A stretch of DNA of 64,000 nt from Komagataeibacter nataicola (GTDB taxonomy: Bacteria; Pseudomonadota; Alphaproteobacteria; Acetobacterales; Acetobacteraceae), in the NCBI RefSeq assembly GCF_003207795.1, contig NZ_NIRT01000006.1, positions 62,001 to 126,000 on the forward strand. The letters are read 5' to 3'. Each line of letters begins with the position of its first letter. Within the stretch, counting starts at the first letter, position 1. The position numbers and the translations under genes were made by a program. Below the pieces are notes generated by a model that did no database searches, was not told where the DNA came from, and saw only the letters and a program-made list of their open reading frames with translations. Shown here piece by piece: positions 17,604 through 27,198 of the stretch.

Positions 17604-18842
17604 ATGCCTGCCCGTAGCCGTCCCGCCCCCGTCATGCCGTTCTGGATGATTGCCCTGCTCGGGCTGCTCACGGCCATCGGGCCGCTGGCCACGGATATGT
17701 ACCTGCCTGCCTTTCCGGTCATGGATCGTGAACTCGTGGGCGGCCATGCGGGCAGCAGCCAGGTCACGCTGGCCGCGTGGTTTGCGGGGCTGGCGCTGGG
17801 GCAGTTCAGCATGGGCCCCATTTCCGACCGGCTGGGCCGCAGGGCGCCGCTGCTTGGCGGGCTTGTGTTCTTCATCATCGGCTCGGCGGGGTGCGCGCTG
17901 GCCGGGGGCTTCGGGCTGTTCTGCCTGTGCCGGTTCATCGCGGCCCTTGGCGGGGCGGCGTGCGCGGTCATTCCGCGCGCCATCGTGCGTGACGTGGCCA
18001 CGGGGGCTGTGGGCGCGCGCATCATGTCGCAGCTCATGCTCGTGTTTGGCGTCATGCCCATCCTTGCGCCCTCGCTGGGCAGCCTCGTGCTCTCGTTCGG
18101 GCACTGGCGCTGGATTTTCTGGATTGCGGTGGGCTATGGCGCGCTGGGTCTGGTCACGGTCATCGCGAGCCTGCCCGACACCATGCCGCCCGAGCGGCGG
18201 ATCGCGTTCTCGCCCACCGGCATGATCAGCCGCTACGCCGGGCTGGTGCGCGAGCCGGTGTTCATGTCGAGCGCGCTGATCAACAGTTTTTCCTCCTTTG
18301 TCATGTTCGCCTACATTACCTCGGCGCCCATGGTGTTCGAGCACCTGCTGGGGTTCACGCCGGGGCAGTTTGGCGTGTTCTTCGGGCTCAATGCCGGGGT
18401 GTTCATCGCCTGCGCGCAGGTCAACGGGCGGCTGGTGCACCATATCGACCTGTCCCGCCTGCTTGATTATGGCATCGGGGCCATCATCATCGCCGCTTCC
18501 GCCTGCCTTGCCCTGTCGCTGGCAGGTGTGGCGGGGCCTGCGCACCCGCTGCTGGTCTGCGTGCTGGTGGGCTGCATTACCGGCAGCCTCGGCTTTATCG
18601 GGCCGAACGCCACGGTGCTGGCCTTTACCCATCATGGCCACCAGGCGGGCAGTGCCTCGGCGCTGATGGGCACCATCCAGTTCTCGCTCGCCGCAGGCAG
18701 CGGCTTCATTCTCGGTCATGTCGCCTTCCGCAGTCCCACGCCGCTGGCGGTGGTGGTGATGGGGGGCGTGTGCTGCACGGTGGCGTGCAATATCTGGCGG
18801 CATGTCAGCGCGCGCCGGGCGGCTGTCGCCCAACGGGCCTGA
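17604..18842 (+). CDS. MFS transporter of the Bcr/CflA drug-resistance family
   Basis: This proton-driven exporter has twelve helices. The first is PVMPFWMIALLGLLTAIGPL, followed by the family signature ATDMYLPAFP. The loop 2-3 motif GPISDRLGRRAPLLGG is the MFS signature. The ATG at 17604 starts about ten residues before helix 1. In-frame ATGs at 17526 and 17502 would add a 26- or 34-residue tail of no clear kind, and none of the starts has a good ribosome site. Substrate unknown; Bcr/CflA members export drugs, sulfonamides or dipeptides. Confidence 0.85.
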   Translation: MPARSRPAPVMPFWMIALLGLLTAIGPLATDMYLPAFPVMDRELVGGHAGSSQVTLAAWFAGLALGQFSMGPISDRLGRRAPLLGGLVFFIIGSAGCALAGGFGLFCLCRFIAALGGAACAVIPRAIVRDVATGAVGARIMSQLMLVFGVMPILAPSLGSLVLSFGHWRWIFWIAVGYGALGLVTVIASLPDTMPPERRIAFSPTGMISRYAGLVREPVFMSSALINSFSSFVMFAYITSAPMVFEHLLGFTPGQFGVFFGLNAGVFIACAQVNGRLVHHIDLSRLLDYGIGAIIIAASACLALSLAGVAGPAHPLLVCVLVGCITGSLGFIGPNATVLAFTHHGHQAGSASALMGTIQFSLAAGSGFILGHVAFRSPTPLAVVVMGGVCCTVACNIWRHVSARRAAVAQRA

Positions 18843-18960
18843 TGCGGCCCGGCGTGGTCATGCGCTTTCGCTTTGACGTGGGTGGCCTGCCGCGCTACGG
18901 CAGGGACAGGCCCGCCCTGCCTGCTGTGGGGTCGGGCTGTTATCCTTATGCGCGGGAGGC

Positions 18961-19749
18961 ATGGTGAACGGCATTCTCGATTTTGTTGCCGGACTGGGCA
19001 GGGCCGTTCTGGACATGGTGCGCATGGCCGGAAAGGTGGCGCTGTTCGGGGCCGTGGCGCTGTCGCATGTCGTCCGCCCGCCTTTTTACTGGCGCACGCT
19101 GTGGGGCTCGCTGGTCGAGATCGGGTATTTCTCGCTGCCCGTGGTGGCGCTGACCGCCCTGTTCTCGGGCGGGGTGATCGCGCTGCAATCCTATACCGGC
19201 TTTGCCCAGTACCATGCCCAGAACGCCATTGCGGGCATCGTGATCCTTGCGGTCACGCGCGAGCTTGGGCCGGTGCTGGCGGGGCTGATGGTGGCGGGCC
19301 GCGTGGGGGCGGCCATGTCGGCCGAGATCGGCACCATGCGCGTGACCGACCAGATCGACGCGCTGACCACGCTCTCCACCAACCCCATGAAATATCTCGT
19401 CACGCCACGGCTGGTGGCGGGCACGCTGGCGCTGCCCTTCCTGGTACTGGTTGCCGACATACTGGGCGTGCTGGGCGGGTTTACCGTATGCGTGATGAAG
19501 CTGGACTTCTCGGCTTCGGCCTATATCGCGGCCACCATTGCCTCGCTCAAGGTGATGGATGTGACGGTGGGGCTGGTCAAGGCGGCCATCTTCGGCTTCC
19601 TCATCACGCTCATGGGCTGCTACCACGGCTATCATAGCCGCGGCGGGGCCGAAGGCGTGGGGGCTGCTACCACGGCGGCCGTGGTGGCGGCGTCGATCCT
19701 GCTGCTGACCTTCGATTACCTGCTGACGGATGTGTTCTTCTCGCAATGA
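18961..19749 (+). CDS. mlaE: ABC transporter permease of the MlaE family
   Basis: MlaE is the inner membrane permease of lipid transport systems that keep outer membrane lipid asymmetry. The 262 residues contain the family helices, including VVALTALFSGGVIALQSYTG, the LAVTRELGPVLAGLMVAGRVG core and GAAMSAEIGTMRVTDQIDAL. GGGAGG (18954-18959) is one base from the ATG and four from an in-frame GTG at 18964, so the GTG may be the true start. The last bases overlap mlaF by four. The substrate-binding mlaD gene is not in this window. Confidence 0.88.
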   Translation: MVNGILDFVAGLGRAVLDMVRMAGKVALFGAVALSHVVRPPFYWRTLWGSLVEIGYFSLPVVALTALFSGGVIALQSYTGFAQYHAQNAIAGIVILAVTRELGPVLAGLMVAGRVGAAMSAEIGTMRVTDQIDALTTLSTNPMKYLVTPRLVAGTLALPFLVLVADILGVLGGFTVCVMKLDFSASAYIAATIASLKVMDVTVGLVKAAIFGFLITLMGCYHGYHSRGGAEGVGAATTAAVVAASILLLTFDYLLTDVFFSQ

Positions 19750-20540
19750 CCGAACCGACCCCCAAGATCCGCATTCGCGGCCTGAAAAAGGCGTTTGGCC
19801 CCAAGGTGGTGCTCGATGGGGTGGACCTTGATGTCATGGGCGGCACGTCGTTCGTGGTCATTGGTGGCTCGGGCACGGGCAAGTCGGTGCTGCTGCGCTG
19901 CATCCTCGGCCTGATCACGCCCGATGCAGGCTCCATCGAGATTGATGGCGTGGACGTGACCACGCTCACGCCGCGGCAGCGCGAGCCCTACATGGCCCGG
20001 ATCGGCATGCTGTTCCAGAACGGTGCGCTGTTTGACAGCCTGAGCGTGTGGGAAAACGTGACCTTCGGCCTCACCGCCGCGGCCCGCATGGGCCATGGCC
20101 CGCGCCTGACCCGCGCCCAGTCCCGTGCGCGGGCGGGTGAACTGCTCGAGCAGGTGGGCATGGACCCGGCCGTGGGCGCGCTTTCGCCCTCCGAACTGTC
20201 CGGCGGCATGCAAAAGCGCGTGGGGCTGGCCCGCGCCATCGCCGCCCGCCCCGAGATCCTGTTCTTTGATGAACCTACCACCGGCCTCGATCCCATCATG
20301 GGGGCGGTGATTGACGGGCTGATTGCCGATTGCGTGCGCAAGCTTGGCTCCACCGCCATTGCCATTACGCACGACATGGCCTCCGCCCAGCGCATCGGTG
20401 ACAGGGTGGGCATGCTGTATGAAGGCAGGCTGATCTGGCAGGGCGCGCCCGATACGCTGTTCGACAGCGGCAACCCGGTGGTGGACCAGTTCACTCATGG
20501 CCGCCGCGAGGGGCCGATCAAGGTGGACGTGCGTACCTGA
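19746..20540 (+). CDS. mlaF: ABC transporter ATP-binding protein of the MlaF type
   Basis: This is the ATPase partner of the MlaE-like permease. Walker A GGSGTGKS lies at 40-47, the signature LSGGMQKR and Walker B ILFFDEPTTGLDP follow, and the switch histidine is in ITHDM. The length of 264 residues is normal. Its ATG overlaps the mlaE stop by four bases, which indicates translational coupling. The repeat element after the stop probably ends transcription. Confidence 0.9.
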   Translation: MTEPTPKIRIRGLKKAFGPKVVLDGVDLDVMGGTSFVVIGGSGTGKSVLLRCILGLITPDAGSIEIDGVDVTTLTPRQREPYMARIGMLFQNGALFDSLSVWENVTFGLTAAARMGHGPRLTRAQSRARAGELLEQVGMDPAVGALSPSELSGGMQKRVGLARAIAARPEILFFDEPTTGLDPIMGAVIDGLIADCVRKLGSTAIAITHDMASAQRIGDRVGMLYEGRLIWQGAPDTLFDSGNPVVDQFTHGRREGPIKVDVRT

Positions 20541-20553
20541 TTGATAAAGAAGC

Positions 20554-20636
20554 AGAAGTTTTTGAGTGCCGCCTTTTTTCAAAAAGGCCGCGTTCTTCTG
20601 AAGCTTTTTGAAAAAAGCTTCACCAAAAACTTTTTG
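20554..20636 (+). repeat. Dispersed three-way-junction repeat
   Basis: Outer arms GAAGTTTTTG and CCAAAAACTTTTT enclose hairpin 1 (GCCGCCTTTTTTCAAAAAGGCCGC), the linker GTTCTTC, and hairpin 2 (GAAGCTTTTTGAAAAAAGCTTC cut at its centre, 20600-20621). It lies downstream of mlaF and before radA. Confidence 0.8.
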
Positions 20637-20721
20637 TCGTTTGGGCAGGGGCTTCCCTGACTTTCGCGGCCGGTCGTTCCATATATGATATACACGATCT
20701 GTTCTTGCCCAAGGAGCCATC

Positions 20722-22122
20722 ATGGCGCGTCGGCCCGCTAACCGTTTTGTCTGCCAGTCCTGCGGGGCGGTCTTTCCCAAATGGTCAGGCCGGTGCGATG
20801 CCTGCGGCGCGTGGAACAGCATTGTCGAGGAAACGGTCGAACCCACCGCCACCGGCGGCACCAACGCGCGCAGGCGCACCGGTGCGCGCATCAACCTCGT
20901 GGGCCTTGCGGGCGATACGCCGCCGCCGCCGCGTATCGAGACGCATATCGGCGAGCTTGACCGCGTGCTTGGCGGCGGGCTGGTGCCGGCCTCGGTGGTG
21001 CTGGTGGGCGGTGACCCCGGCATTGGCAAGTCCACGCTCCTGCTGCAGGGGGCGTGCGCGCTGGCGCGCGCGGGCCGCAAGGTGATGTACATATCGGGTG
21101 AGGAGGCGGTGGACCAGATCCGCATGCGCGCGCGCAGGCTGGGGCTGGAAGCGCCCACGCTGGAACTCGCCGCCGCCATCAACGTGGCCGATATCGTGGC
21201 AACGCTTGAGGCGGAAAAGGATCTGGCGCTGGTCGTGATCGACTCGATCCAGACCATGTGGATGGAAACGGTGGAGAGCGCGCCCGGCACGGTCAGCCAG
21301 GTGCGGGCCTGCGCGTTTGAACTCATCCGGCTTGCCAAGCAGCGCGGCTTCAGCCTGATCCTCGTGGGGCATGTGACCAAGGAGGGCGCGCTGGCAGGCC
21401 CGCGCGTGCTCGAGCACATGGTTGATGCGGTGATGTATTTCGAGGGTGATCGCGGCCACCAGTTCCGCATCCTGCGCGCGGCCAAGAACCGCTTTGGCGC
21501 GACCGACGAAATCGGTGTGTTCGCCATGACCGACCAGGGGCTGGAGGAAGTGCCCAATCCTTCCGCCCTGTTCCTGGCCGAGCGGCGTGGCCACATTGCG
21601 GGCTCCGCCGTGTTCGCGGGCATGGAGGGCACGCGCCCCGTGCTGCTCGAGGTGCAGGCGCTGCTTTCCCCCAAGGCGGGTGATGGCGGCGCGCGCCGTG
21701 CTGTGGTGGGGTGGGAGACGGGGCGGCTGAACATGCTGCTTGCCGTGCTTGAAGCGCGTTGCGGCATCAAGCTCAACGCCATGGATGTGCATCTCAACAT
21801 TGCGGGCGGGTTGCGTGTGGGCGAGCCTGCTGCCGACATGGCGGTGGCCGCAGCCCTCGTTTCCGCCGCGACCGGCCAGCCGACCAGCGCGGGTTCGGTC
21901 TATTTTGGCGAGGTCGGGCTTTCAGGCGAGGTCCGTCAGGTGTCGCAGCCCGATACGCGGCTCAAGGAGGCGCACAAGCTGGGCTTCGAGCAGGCGTTCC
22001 TGCCGCGCCGGATTGCGCGTGGCAACCGCAAGCCTTCCGCACCCGACGGGCTGGGTCTGCATGAAATCGGGCATCTGGGCGATCTGGTCAGTCTGTTCAC
22101 GGGGGCGATGGAGGAGGCGTGA
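20722..22122 (+). CDS. radA: DNA repair protein RadA
   Basis: RadA (Sms) is a RecA-like helicase that processes recombination intermediates. A four-cysteine zinc finger (C11, C14, C25, C28) opens the protein. Walker A GDPGIGKST is at 97-105, and the RadA-specific KNRFG motif is at 255-259. A C-terminal Lon-protease-like domain without catalytic residues fills the last 150 residues. Total length 466 is typical. AAGGAG lies about 8 bases before the ATG. The stop overlaps the start of yigZ. Confidence 0.96.
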   Translation: MARRPANRFVCQSCGAVFPKWSGRCDACGAWNSIVEETVEPTATGGTNARRRTGARINLVGLAGDTPPPPRIETHIGELDRVLGGGLVPASVVLVGGDPGIGKSTLLLQGACALARAGRKVMYISGEEAVDQIRMRARRLGLEAPTLELAAAINVADIVATLEAEKDLALVVIDSIQTMWMETVESAPGTVSQVRACAFELIRLAKQRGFSLILVGHVTKEGALAGPRVLEHMVDAVMYFEGDRGHQFRILRAAKNRFGATDEIGVFAMTDQGLEEVPNPSALFLAERRGHIAGSAVFAGMEGTRPVLLEVQALLSPKAGDGGARRAVVGWETGRLNMLLAVLEARCGIKLNAMDVHLNIAGGLRVGEPAADMAVAAALVSAATGQPTSAGSVYFGEVGLSGEVRQVSQPDTRLKEAHKLGFEQAFLPRRIARGNRKPSAPDGLGLHEIGHLGDLVSLFTGAMEEA

Positions 22123-22742
22123 GCGCCGAACGCTTCATGCTCAGCGCGCCCGCCATGCTGGAGCGCGAGGTGAAAAAAAGCATCTTCCTCGCTCAGGCAG
22201 CACCTGTCGCCACCCCGGCCGAAGCCATGGAATTCATTGCCTCCGTCAGCGATCCCGACGCTACGCATAACTGCTGGGCCTACCTGATTGGCCAGACCTA
22301 TCGCAGCGATGACGCGGGCGAGCCGGGCGGCACGGCGGGCCGCCCCATATTGCAGGTGATCGAGGGGCAGGGCTTTGACCGCACCGTGGTTGTGGTTACG
22401 CGCTGGTTTGGCGGCACCAAGCTGGGCGCGGGCGGGCTTGTGCGCGCTTATGGTGGCACGGCGGCGGAATGCCTGCGCACTGCGCCGCGCGTACCGATTG
22501 TAGAGATGGCGGAGCTGACCTTTGGCTGCGGTTTTTCCGAGCACGCGCTGCTGCGCGCGCGCCTTGAGGCCATGGACTGCCAGATCGTGGCCGAGGAATT
22601 CGGCGCCGATAGCGTTGGTCTGCACATAACCGTGCCCGCGGCGCGTGAGGCGGAGGTGCGCACGCGCATTACCGACATCACGCGCGGGCAGGCCACCATC
22701 CGAGCGGTGGAGGAAGATGGCGCACAGGGTGTTGGAGCGTAA
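22119..22742 (+). CDS. yigZ: YigZ/IMPACT family protein (UPF0029)
   Basis: The 207 residues contain the UPF0029 signature TRWFGGTKLGAGGLVRAYGG after a conserved DDAGEPGGTAGRP segment. A second, smaller ferredoxin-like domain is at the C-terminus. IMPACT proteins in eukaryotes affect translational control; the bacterial role is unclear. The GTG start overlaps the radA stop by four bases, so the two are translationally coupled. Confidence 0.88.
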   Translation: MSAERFMLSAPAMLEREVKKSIFLAQAAPVATPAEAMEFIASVSDPDATHNCWAYLIGQTYRSDDAGEPGGTAGRPILQVIEGQGFDRTVVVVTRWFGGTKLGAGGLVRAYGGTAAECLRTAPRVPIVEMAELTFGCGFSEHALLRARLEAMDCQIVAEEFGADSVGLHITVPAAREAEVRTRITDITRGQATIRAVEEDGAQGVGA

Positions 22743-22801
22743 CGGCATTGGCGCTATGTCAGACAGCGTTTCACGTTCAGCATACGGAAAAAAGACCAGC
22801 C

Positions 22802-23038
22802 ATGACCGATACCCCTCCCGATCGCCTGTCCGTCAATCCGACCAGCCCCTTTTATGACGAAGCCCTGCTCGAGCGCGGCATTGGCGTGCGCTTCAAGGGC
22901 ATCGAGAAGAACAATGTCGAGGAATACTGCATCAGCGAAGGCTGGGTGCGCCTGGCCGTGGGCCGTGGCACCGACCGCTTTGGCAACCCCATGACCATGA
23001 AGGTCACCGGTCCGGTCGAGGTCTGGTTCAAATCCTGA
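22802..23038 (+). CDS. DUF3297 family protein
   Basis: This small soluble protein of 78 residues matches DUF3297 across nearly its whole length (RLSVNPTSPFYDEALLERGI, FKGIEKNNVEEYCISEGW, GTDRFGNPMTMK). Function is unknown. I chose the ATG at 22802, where the conserved M-T-D-T-P-P begins; a frame from 22748 adds unrelated residues. It is followed by a repeat copy and a strong terminator. Confidence 0.85.
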   Translation: MTDTPPDRLSVNPTSPFYDEALLERGIGVRFKGIEKNNVEEYCISEGWVRLAVGRGTDRFGNPMTMKVTGPVEVWFKS

Positions 23039-23052
23039 TCATTCGACAAAAA

Positions 23053-23135
23053 GATAAAAGTTTTTGGTGAAGCTTTTTGCAAAAAGCTTCAAAAGAACGC
23101 CCTTTTTTTAAAAAGTGGCCCTCAAAAACTTTTAT
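23053..23135 (-). repeat. Dispersed three-way-junction repeat, reverse orientation
   Basis: Outer arms GATAAAAGTTTTTGG and CTCAAAAACTTTTAT enclose a perfect GAAGCTTTTTGCAAAAAGCTTC hairpin (23069-23090), the linker AAGAAC, and a decayed second hairpin (CGCCC, T-run, AAAAAGTGG). Confidence 0.78.
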
Positions 23136-23139
23136 AATA

Positions 23140-23173
23140 AAAAAGGCCGCACCCCGAAGGATGCGGCCTTTTT
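23140..23173. terminator. Strong bidirectional rho-independent terminator
   Basis: A 12-base perfect stem AAAAAGGCCGCA/TGCGGCCTTTTT with a 10-base loop lies between the convergent DUF3297 and hpnN genes. It has A and T runs on both sides, so it can act on either strand. Confidence 0.9.
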
Positions 23174-23191
23174 GCTGTGCCCCCTGCAGGG

Positions 23192-25786
23192 TCATTCCTC
23201 ATCAATCGCGCGCTTGGGCAGCAGGGCGGGCACAAAAATCAGGGTCGCAATCAGCGTGCAGGCCAGCGAAAGCAGCAGCAGGCGACCCATGCTGGCCGTG
23301 CCCGGATGGTGCGAGGCCGCGAGCGAGCCGAACGCCGTGCCCGTGGTCAGCGCCGAGAACAGCACCGCACGCGCCGTGGGGCTGGATAGCGGCGACCTGA
23401 TGCCTGCCCGCCAGTTCATGACAAAATAGATGTTGAACGATACGCCCACGCCCAGCAGCAGGGGCAGGGCGATGATGTTGGCGAAGTTGAGCTGCTCGGG
23501 CACCACGATAATCAGGATGACCGTCATCAGCGCCGAGAGCAGCAGCGGGGCGAGCACCAGCGCCGTATCAAGCAGCTTGCGCAGGGCCACGGCCAGGATG
23601 ATGGCGATCATGACAATGGCCGCAGCGGCGGCGGTGACAAAGGCATGCACCATGGTGGCGGCACTCTGCACGATGTCGATGGCCGAACCCGCCGCCGTGG
23701 GGGCGATCTTCTGGATCTCGCCTACATACTGGTGCAGCGCGCGGTTGCCCTGCATGTCGTGGCTGGGATGGACCTCGACGAGGGCCCGCCCGTCAGGCAG
23801 CAGGTAGTCACGTGCCAGCTGCTTGGGCACGTCGGCAATGCCCACTTCCTTAACCTGCAGCATGTCGCGCAGCATGTTCAGCTGCATGGGCAGGAAGCGC
23901 ACCAGCGCCTCGTTGGTGGCCATCACGCGCGCATCATCGGCCTTTGCCAGCTGCGCCAGCGCCGACTGGATGCGGCGCAGCGGGTCATTGGCGGGCAGCT
24001 TGTCCAGCACGCCGCCGAGATCGCCCGCCGTCTTGGCGGCGGCGGCGCGCAGGGCGGCGGCATCGGGCGCGGGCTTGGGGTCGGGCACGATCAGGGTGGG
24101 CAGCAGGATGTTGGCGGCATCCTGAATCAGCGGCAGCTTGGTCTTCTGGTCGGCAGGCACCATCGAGCCGAGCCAAAGCGCGTCATGCACCAGCGGCAGG
24201 CCCGAAAGTTTGTCCGACATGGCGGCGGCCTGCTTGAGGTCCGGCATCAGCACATCGACCGTATAGGGTGAATATTGCGGCTCGGACATGAGCATGCCCA
24301 GCGTGACCATGCCCTCGGATTTGGGGTTCTTGGTATGCAGTGGGTCGGCATCGAAGGTCAGGCGCGGCACCAGTGCCAGCCCCACCAGCGCCACTACCAC
24401 AAAGGCTGCAAGGATGGGCTTGCGATGGTGGCGGATGGCGGTGTCGATGGGCCGTGCGAAGGCAAAGCCGATCGTGCCATGCCCCGCCGTGGGGCGGAAC
24501 AGCCGCAGCAGTGCGGGCAGCAGCGTAAGCGTGCAGACGAAGGCGAACACCATGCCAAAACCGGCAATCAGCCCCAGCTGCGCAACACCTACGAAGGCGG
24601 TGGGCGTAAAGGCCAGGAACCCCGCCGAGGTGGCCATGGCGGCAACAAGGATCTGGTGGCCGGTCTCGTTGCCGGTCTGCTCAAGGGCTGCGGGCAGGCT
24701 CAGCGCGGACCCATCGGGGTTGGCCTGCGCGCGGAAGCGGACCGAGAACTGGATGGCGAAGTCCACCGCAATGCCGACGAACAGGATGGCGAACGCCACC
24801 GAGATCAGGTTGAGCTTGCCCACCACGATGGCGGCAAACCCGGTGGTGAGCAGCAGCCCCGACACCAGCGTGATGATGATCGGCACGATGATGCGCCACG
24901 TATGCACCGCCAGAATCAGCCACAGCGTGACCAGCACCAGCGAGCCGAGCAGGCCCGCCACCATGCCTTCGGCCACGGTGGCGAATTCCTCATCCGCGAT
25001 CTGGGTATCACCCGTGATATGTACATGCGCCCGCCCGCTTTTGACAAAAGGCAGGTCGTTGGCAGCCGCACGGATGGCGTCGGATGCCGCACCACCGGGC
25101 TGGAAGGAATCATAATCCAGCTTGGGCTGGGTCACGACAAACTGGAACTTGCCGCCAAGGTCGGCCAGGTCACCCGCCAGCAGCCGCTCCCATGACAGGG
25201 GCTCGGGCGTGCCATCGACCGAATGCTGCAACGTGGTGGCGAAGCCATCAAGGGCGGCATGGAAGTTGCCAAGGTTGGCCTGCCCCTGCGCCACGCCAAG
25301 TGCAATGAGGTTGAGCGCGCTGAACAGCCCGCGCCCCGAAGGGTCGGCCGCAAGTTCGCTTAGGAAGGGCTGGGCGGTGATGGTGGTGTTGAGCACGCGC
25401 TCGAGCGCCTTGGGGTCAAGGAACATCAGCCCGTTGCGCACCAGATACGGATCGGTTTGCGGCGTGGTGACGTAATTGAAGTGCTCATGGTCGCCGCGCA
25501 GTCTGGCCGCAAGGCCGAGGGCTGTCTGCTGTGCTTCCTCGGGCAGGGCGGCGTCGATCACGGCCACGAGCTGGTCCTGCTTTTGCGGGAACAGGCGGCC
25601 CATTTCATCCGAGCGCTTCTTCCAGTCCAGCGAGGACGAGAACATCTGGTCCGTATCGGTGGTGACGCCGAGCAGCGCGTAGCTGGCATAGGTCGCGCCA
25701 GCAATCAGCACGGCAAACGCCAGCACGACAGCAATGGCATGGCGGGAACACAAAGCGACAAGACGCCCAAGCGGTACCGATAGCAT
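23192..25786 (-). CDS. hpnN: Hopanoid transporter HpnN (RND/MMPL superfamily)
   Basis: HpnN moves hopanoids from the inner to the outer membrane. The 864 residues show the two-fold RND plan: a helix at residues 18-36, a periplasmic domain of about 250 residues, six helices including GKLNLISVAFAILFVGIAVDFA, then a second copy of the same arrangement. The D-F-A-I-Q-F-S-V-R-F end of the first helix bundle is typical. The N-terminal LGRLVALCSRHAIAVVL and DTDQMFSSSLDWKKR match HpnN rather than drug exporters. It is minus-strand, downstream of an hpnL-like gene but separated by 336 bases and a repeat. The main hpn operon is 16 kb away. Confidence 0.85.
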   Translation of the reverse strand: MLSVPLGRLVALCSRHAIAVVLAFAVLIAGATYASYALLGVTTDTDQMFSSSLDWKKRSDEMGRLFPQKQDQLVAVIDAALPEEAQQTALGLAARLRGDHEHFNYVTTPQTDPYLVRNGLMFLDPKALERVLNTTITAQPFLSELAADPSGRGLFSALNLIALGVAQGQANLGNFHAALDGFATTLQHSVDGTPEPLSWERLLAGDLADLGGKFQFVVTQPKLDYDSFQPGGAASDAIRAAANDLPFVKSGRAHVHITGDTQIADEEFATVAEGMVAGLLGSLVLVTLWLILAVHTWRIIVPIIITLVSGLLLTTGFAAIVVGKLNLISVAFAILFVGIAVDFAIQFSVRFRAQANPDGSALSLPAALEQTGNETGHQILVAAMATSAGFLAFTPTAFVGVAQLGLIAGFGMVFAFVCTLTLLPALLRLFRPTAGHGTIGFAFARPIDTAIRHHRKPILAAFVVVALVGLALVPRLTFDADPLHTKNPKSEGMVTLGMLMSEPQYSPYTVDVLMPDLKQAAAMSDKLSGLPLVHDALWLGSMVPADQKTKLPLIQDAANILLPTLIVPDPKPAPDAAALRAAAAKTAGDLGGVLDKLPANDPLRRIQSALAQLAKADDARVMATNEALVRFLPMQLNMLRDMLQVKEVGIADVPKQLARDYLLPDGRALVEVHPSHDMQGNRALHQYVGEIQKIAPTAAGSAIDIVQSAATMVHAFVTAAAAAIVMIAIILAVALRKLLDTALVLAPLLLSALMTVILIIVVPEQLNFANIIALPLLLGVGVSFNIYFVMNWRAGIRSPLSSPTARAVLFSALTTGTAFGSLAASHHPGTASMGRLLLLSLACTLIATLIFVPALLPKRAIDEE

Positions 25787-26122
25787 GACGAGTATTCAGC
25801 CCTTCAGAAACCTGACCCCATGCCGCATGAACGCGGCAGTCGGTGAAGAAGTACGGTTTGGCCCATGATGCGGTGCCGATGCAAGGTGGTTCTTTCCCGC
25901 CATGGGCTGATGCCGGTGGCGCCGGTGCCAGCGGGGCTTATGGCACCCGAAAGGGCTACCCACGAAAAAACTGGCAAATCATAAAGAAGTTTTTGGCAAA
26001 GCTTTTTTCAAAAAGCTTTGCAAGACGCCGCCGTGGTGAAAAAAGGCGGCAGCCGGGGCCTTGTTTTTTTCATCAATTATTTGCTGGGTAACACTCTTTT
26101 ACAAAAAACGGCCCCCGCCCGG
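25787..26122. other. Intergenic region between hpnN and the hpnL-like gene
   Basis: No gene was found in these 336 bases. The stretch contains one copy of the dispersed repeat (25983-26070). A promoter for hpnN is expected here, but no clear -35/-10 pair was seen. Confidence 0.4.
25983..26070 (-). repeat. Dispersed three-way-junction repeat, reverse orientation, partly decayed
   Basis: The left arm AAGAAGTTTTTGG leads into a perfect CAAAGCTTTTT/AAAAAGCTTTG hairpin (25997-26020). The second hairpin (CGCCGCCGTGGTGAAAAAAGGCGGC) is distorted and the closing arm is nearly lost. Confidence 0.65.
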
Positions 26123-27127
26123 TCAGGACTGGTGGGGCAGGCGCATGTCCTTGGCGGGATTGGGGCGGACCCAGCGCATTTCCATCACCTGCCACGCCAC
26201 AAGCGAGGGCAGGCCCCAGGCGATCTCGCGCAGGCGTTTGATGAGCGAGAGCGCGATCCCCTCCTGCGGGGAAAGGCCAAGCAGACCGCCAATCAGGATA
26301 TATCCTCCCTCCGACACGCCAAGCGCGCCCGGCACGGCAAACCCCGCCGATTTCGCGGCCTGCCCGACACTTTCGATCACGAAACTGTCAGCCAGTGAAA
26401 GCGGGTGGCCCATCGCCGCAAGCACCACAAAAACCTCGAACATGCCAAGCGACCAGCCCAGCAGTTGCAGCGCCCCCGCGCGCAGCGAGTTCTCACGCGT
26501 GCGGTACAGGGTCAGGATCTGGGCATGCAGGCCACGGATGTCGTCTATCCCGTCCCACCCCAGATGGGCGGCGATGCGCACCAGCAGCTTTTCCACCAGT
26601 GCAATGGCGCCGAGGTACTGGCTGCCAAAGAATATGGCGCCAAGCAGCAGGGCAGCCCCCGCACTTTCCATGAGTTCGTCAGTCACATGCGAGCGGTTGA
26701 CGAGGCAGAACAGCACCCCCAGCCCGATGAGCGTGAAGGTGACCTGGCTGAGCAGTTCGATGGTCAGGTCGCATATGGTCGAGGCGGCGGCCTGCTTGAT
26801 GCCGGTGTCATCCCGCCGGGCCAGCAGGCGGGTGGTGATGACCTCGCCGCCCACCTGGGCTACGGGCAGCAGGTTGTTGATGCCCTCACGCGCGCAGCGC
26901 AGGGCAAAGAAATCGGCAAAGGCCAGCTTGGGCCGCCCGGTCTGGGCCAGCAGGCGCCATGCCTGCGCCGAGGCGCAGACCTGGGTGACATGGAAAATGA
27001 TGATGGCAGGAATGCTCCATCCCCCGGCCGCGATCAGCCCGAGGATGTCATGCAGGCCGAAACGCCCCAGCATCCAGACCGTAAGGCCGACACCGAATGC
27101 TCCGGCGAGGAAGGTAAGCTGCCGCAT
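26123..27127 (-). CDS. hpnL: HpnL-like membrane protein (flippase-like / LPG synthase transmembrane domain)
   Basis: The 334 residues form about eight helices of the PF03706-type flippase-like family. The conserved NNLLPVAQVGGEVITTRLL and GQAAKSAGFAVPGALGVSEGG segments are visible. HpnL proteins of this kind accompany hopanoid clusters and have an unclear role. It starts 71 bases after ribH on the same strand and lies upstream of hpnN. A second member is at 40743-41804, next to hpnA. The assignment to HpnL rather than a general flippase-like protein rests on the neighbourhood. Confidence 0.75.
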   Translation of the reverse strand: MRQLTFLAGAFGVGLTVWMLGRFGLHDILGLIAAGGWSIPAIIIFHVTQVCASAQAWRLLAQTGRPKLAFADFFALRCAREGINNLLPVAQVGGEVITTRLLARRDDTGIKQAAASTICDLTIELLSQVTFTLIGLGVLFCLVNRSHVTDELMESAGAALLLGAIFFGSQYLGAIALVEKLLVRIAAHLGWDGIDDIRGLHAQILTLYRTRENSLRAGALQLLGWSLGMFEVFVVLAAMGHPLSLADSFVIESVGQAAKSAGFAVPGALGVSEGGYILIGGLLGLSPQEGIALSLIKRLREIAWGLPSLVAWQVMEMRWVRPNPAKDMRLPHQS

Positions 27128-27198
27128 CCGCCATCCCTGTCACCCAAAACAGGACCGCAGAAAGGCTGTTTTCAGCCATTCATTGGCCCGGTTTTACT

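Noticed and set aside
17448-18833. 461-residue minus-strand frame opposite the MFS gene
   Set aside because: Same antisense composition; the MFS helices on the plus strand explain the region.
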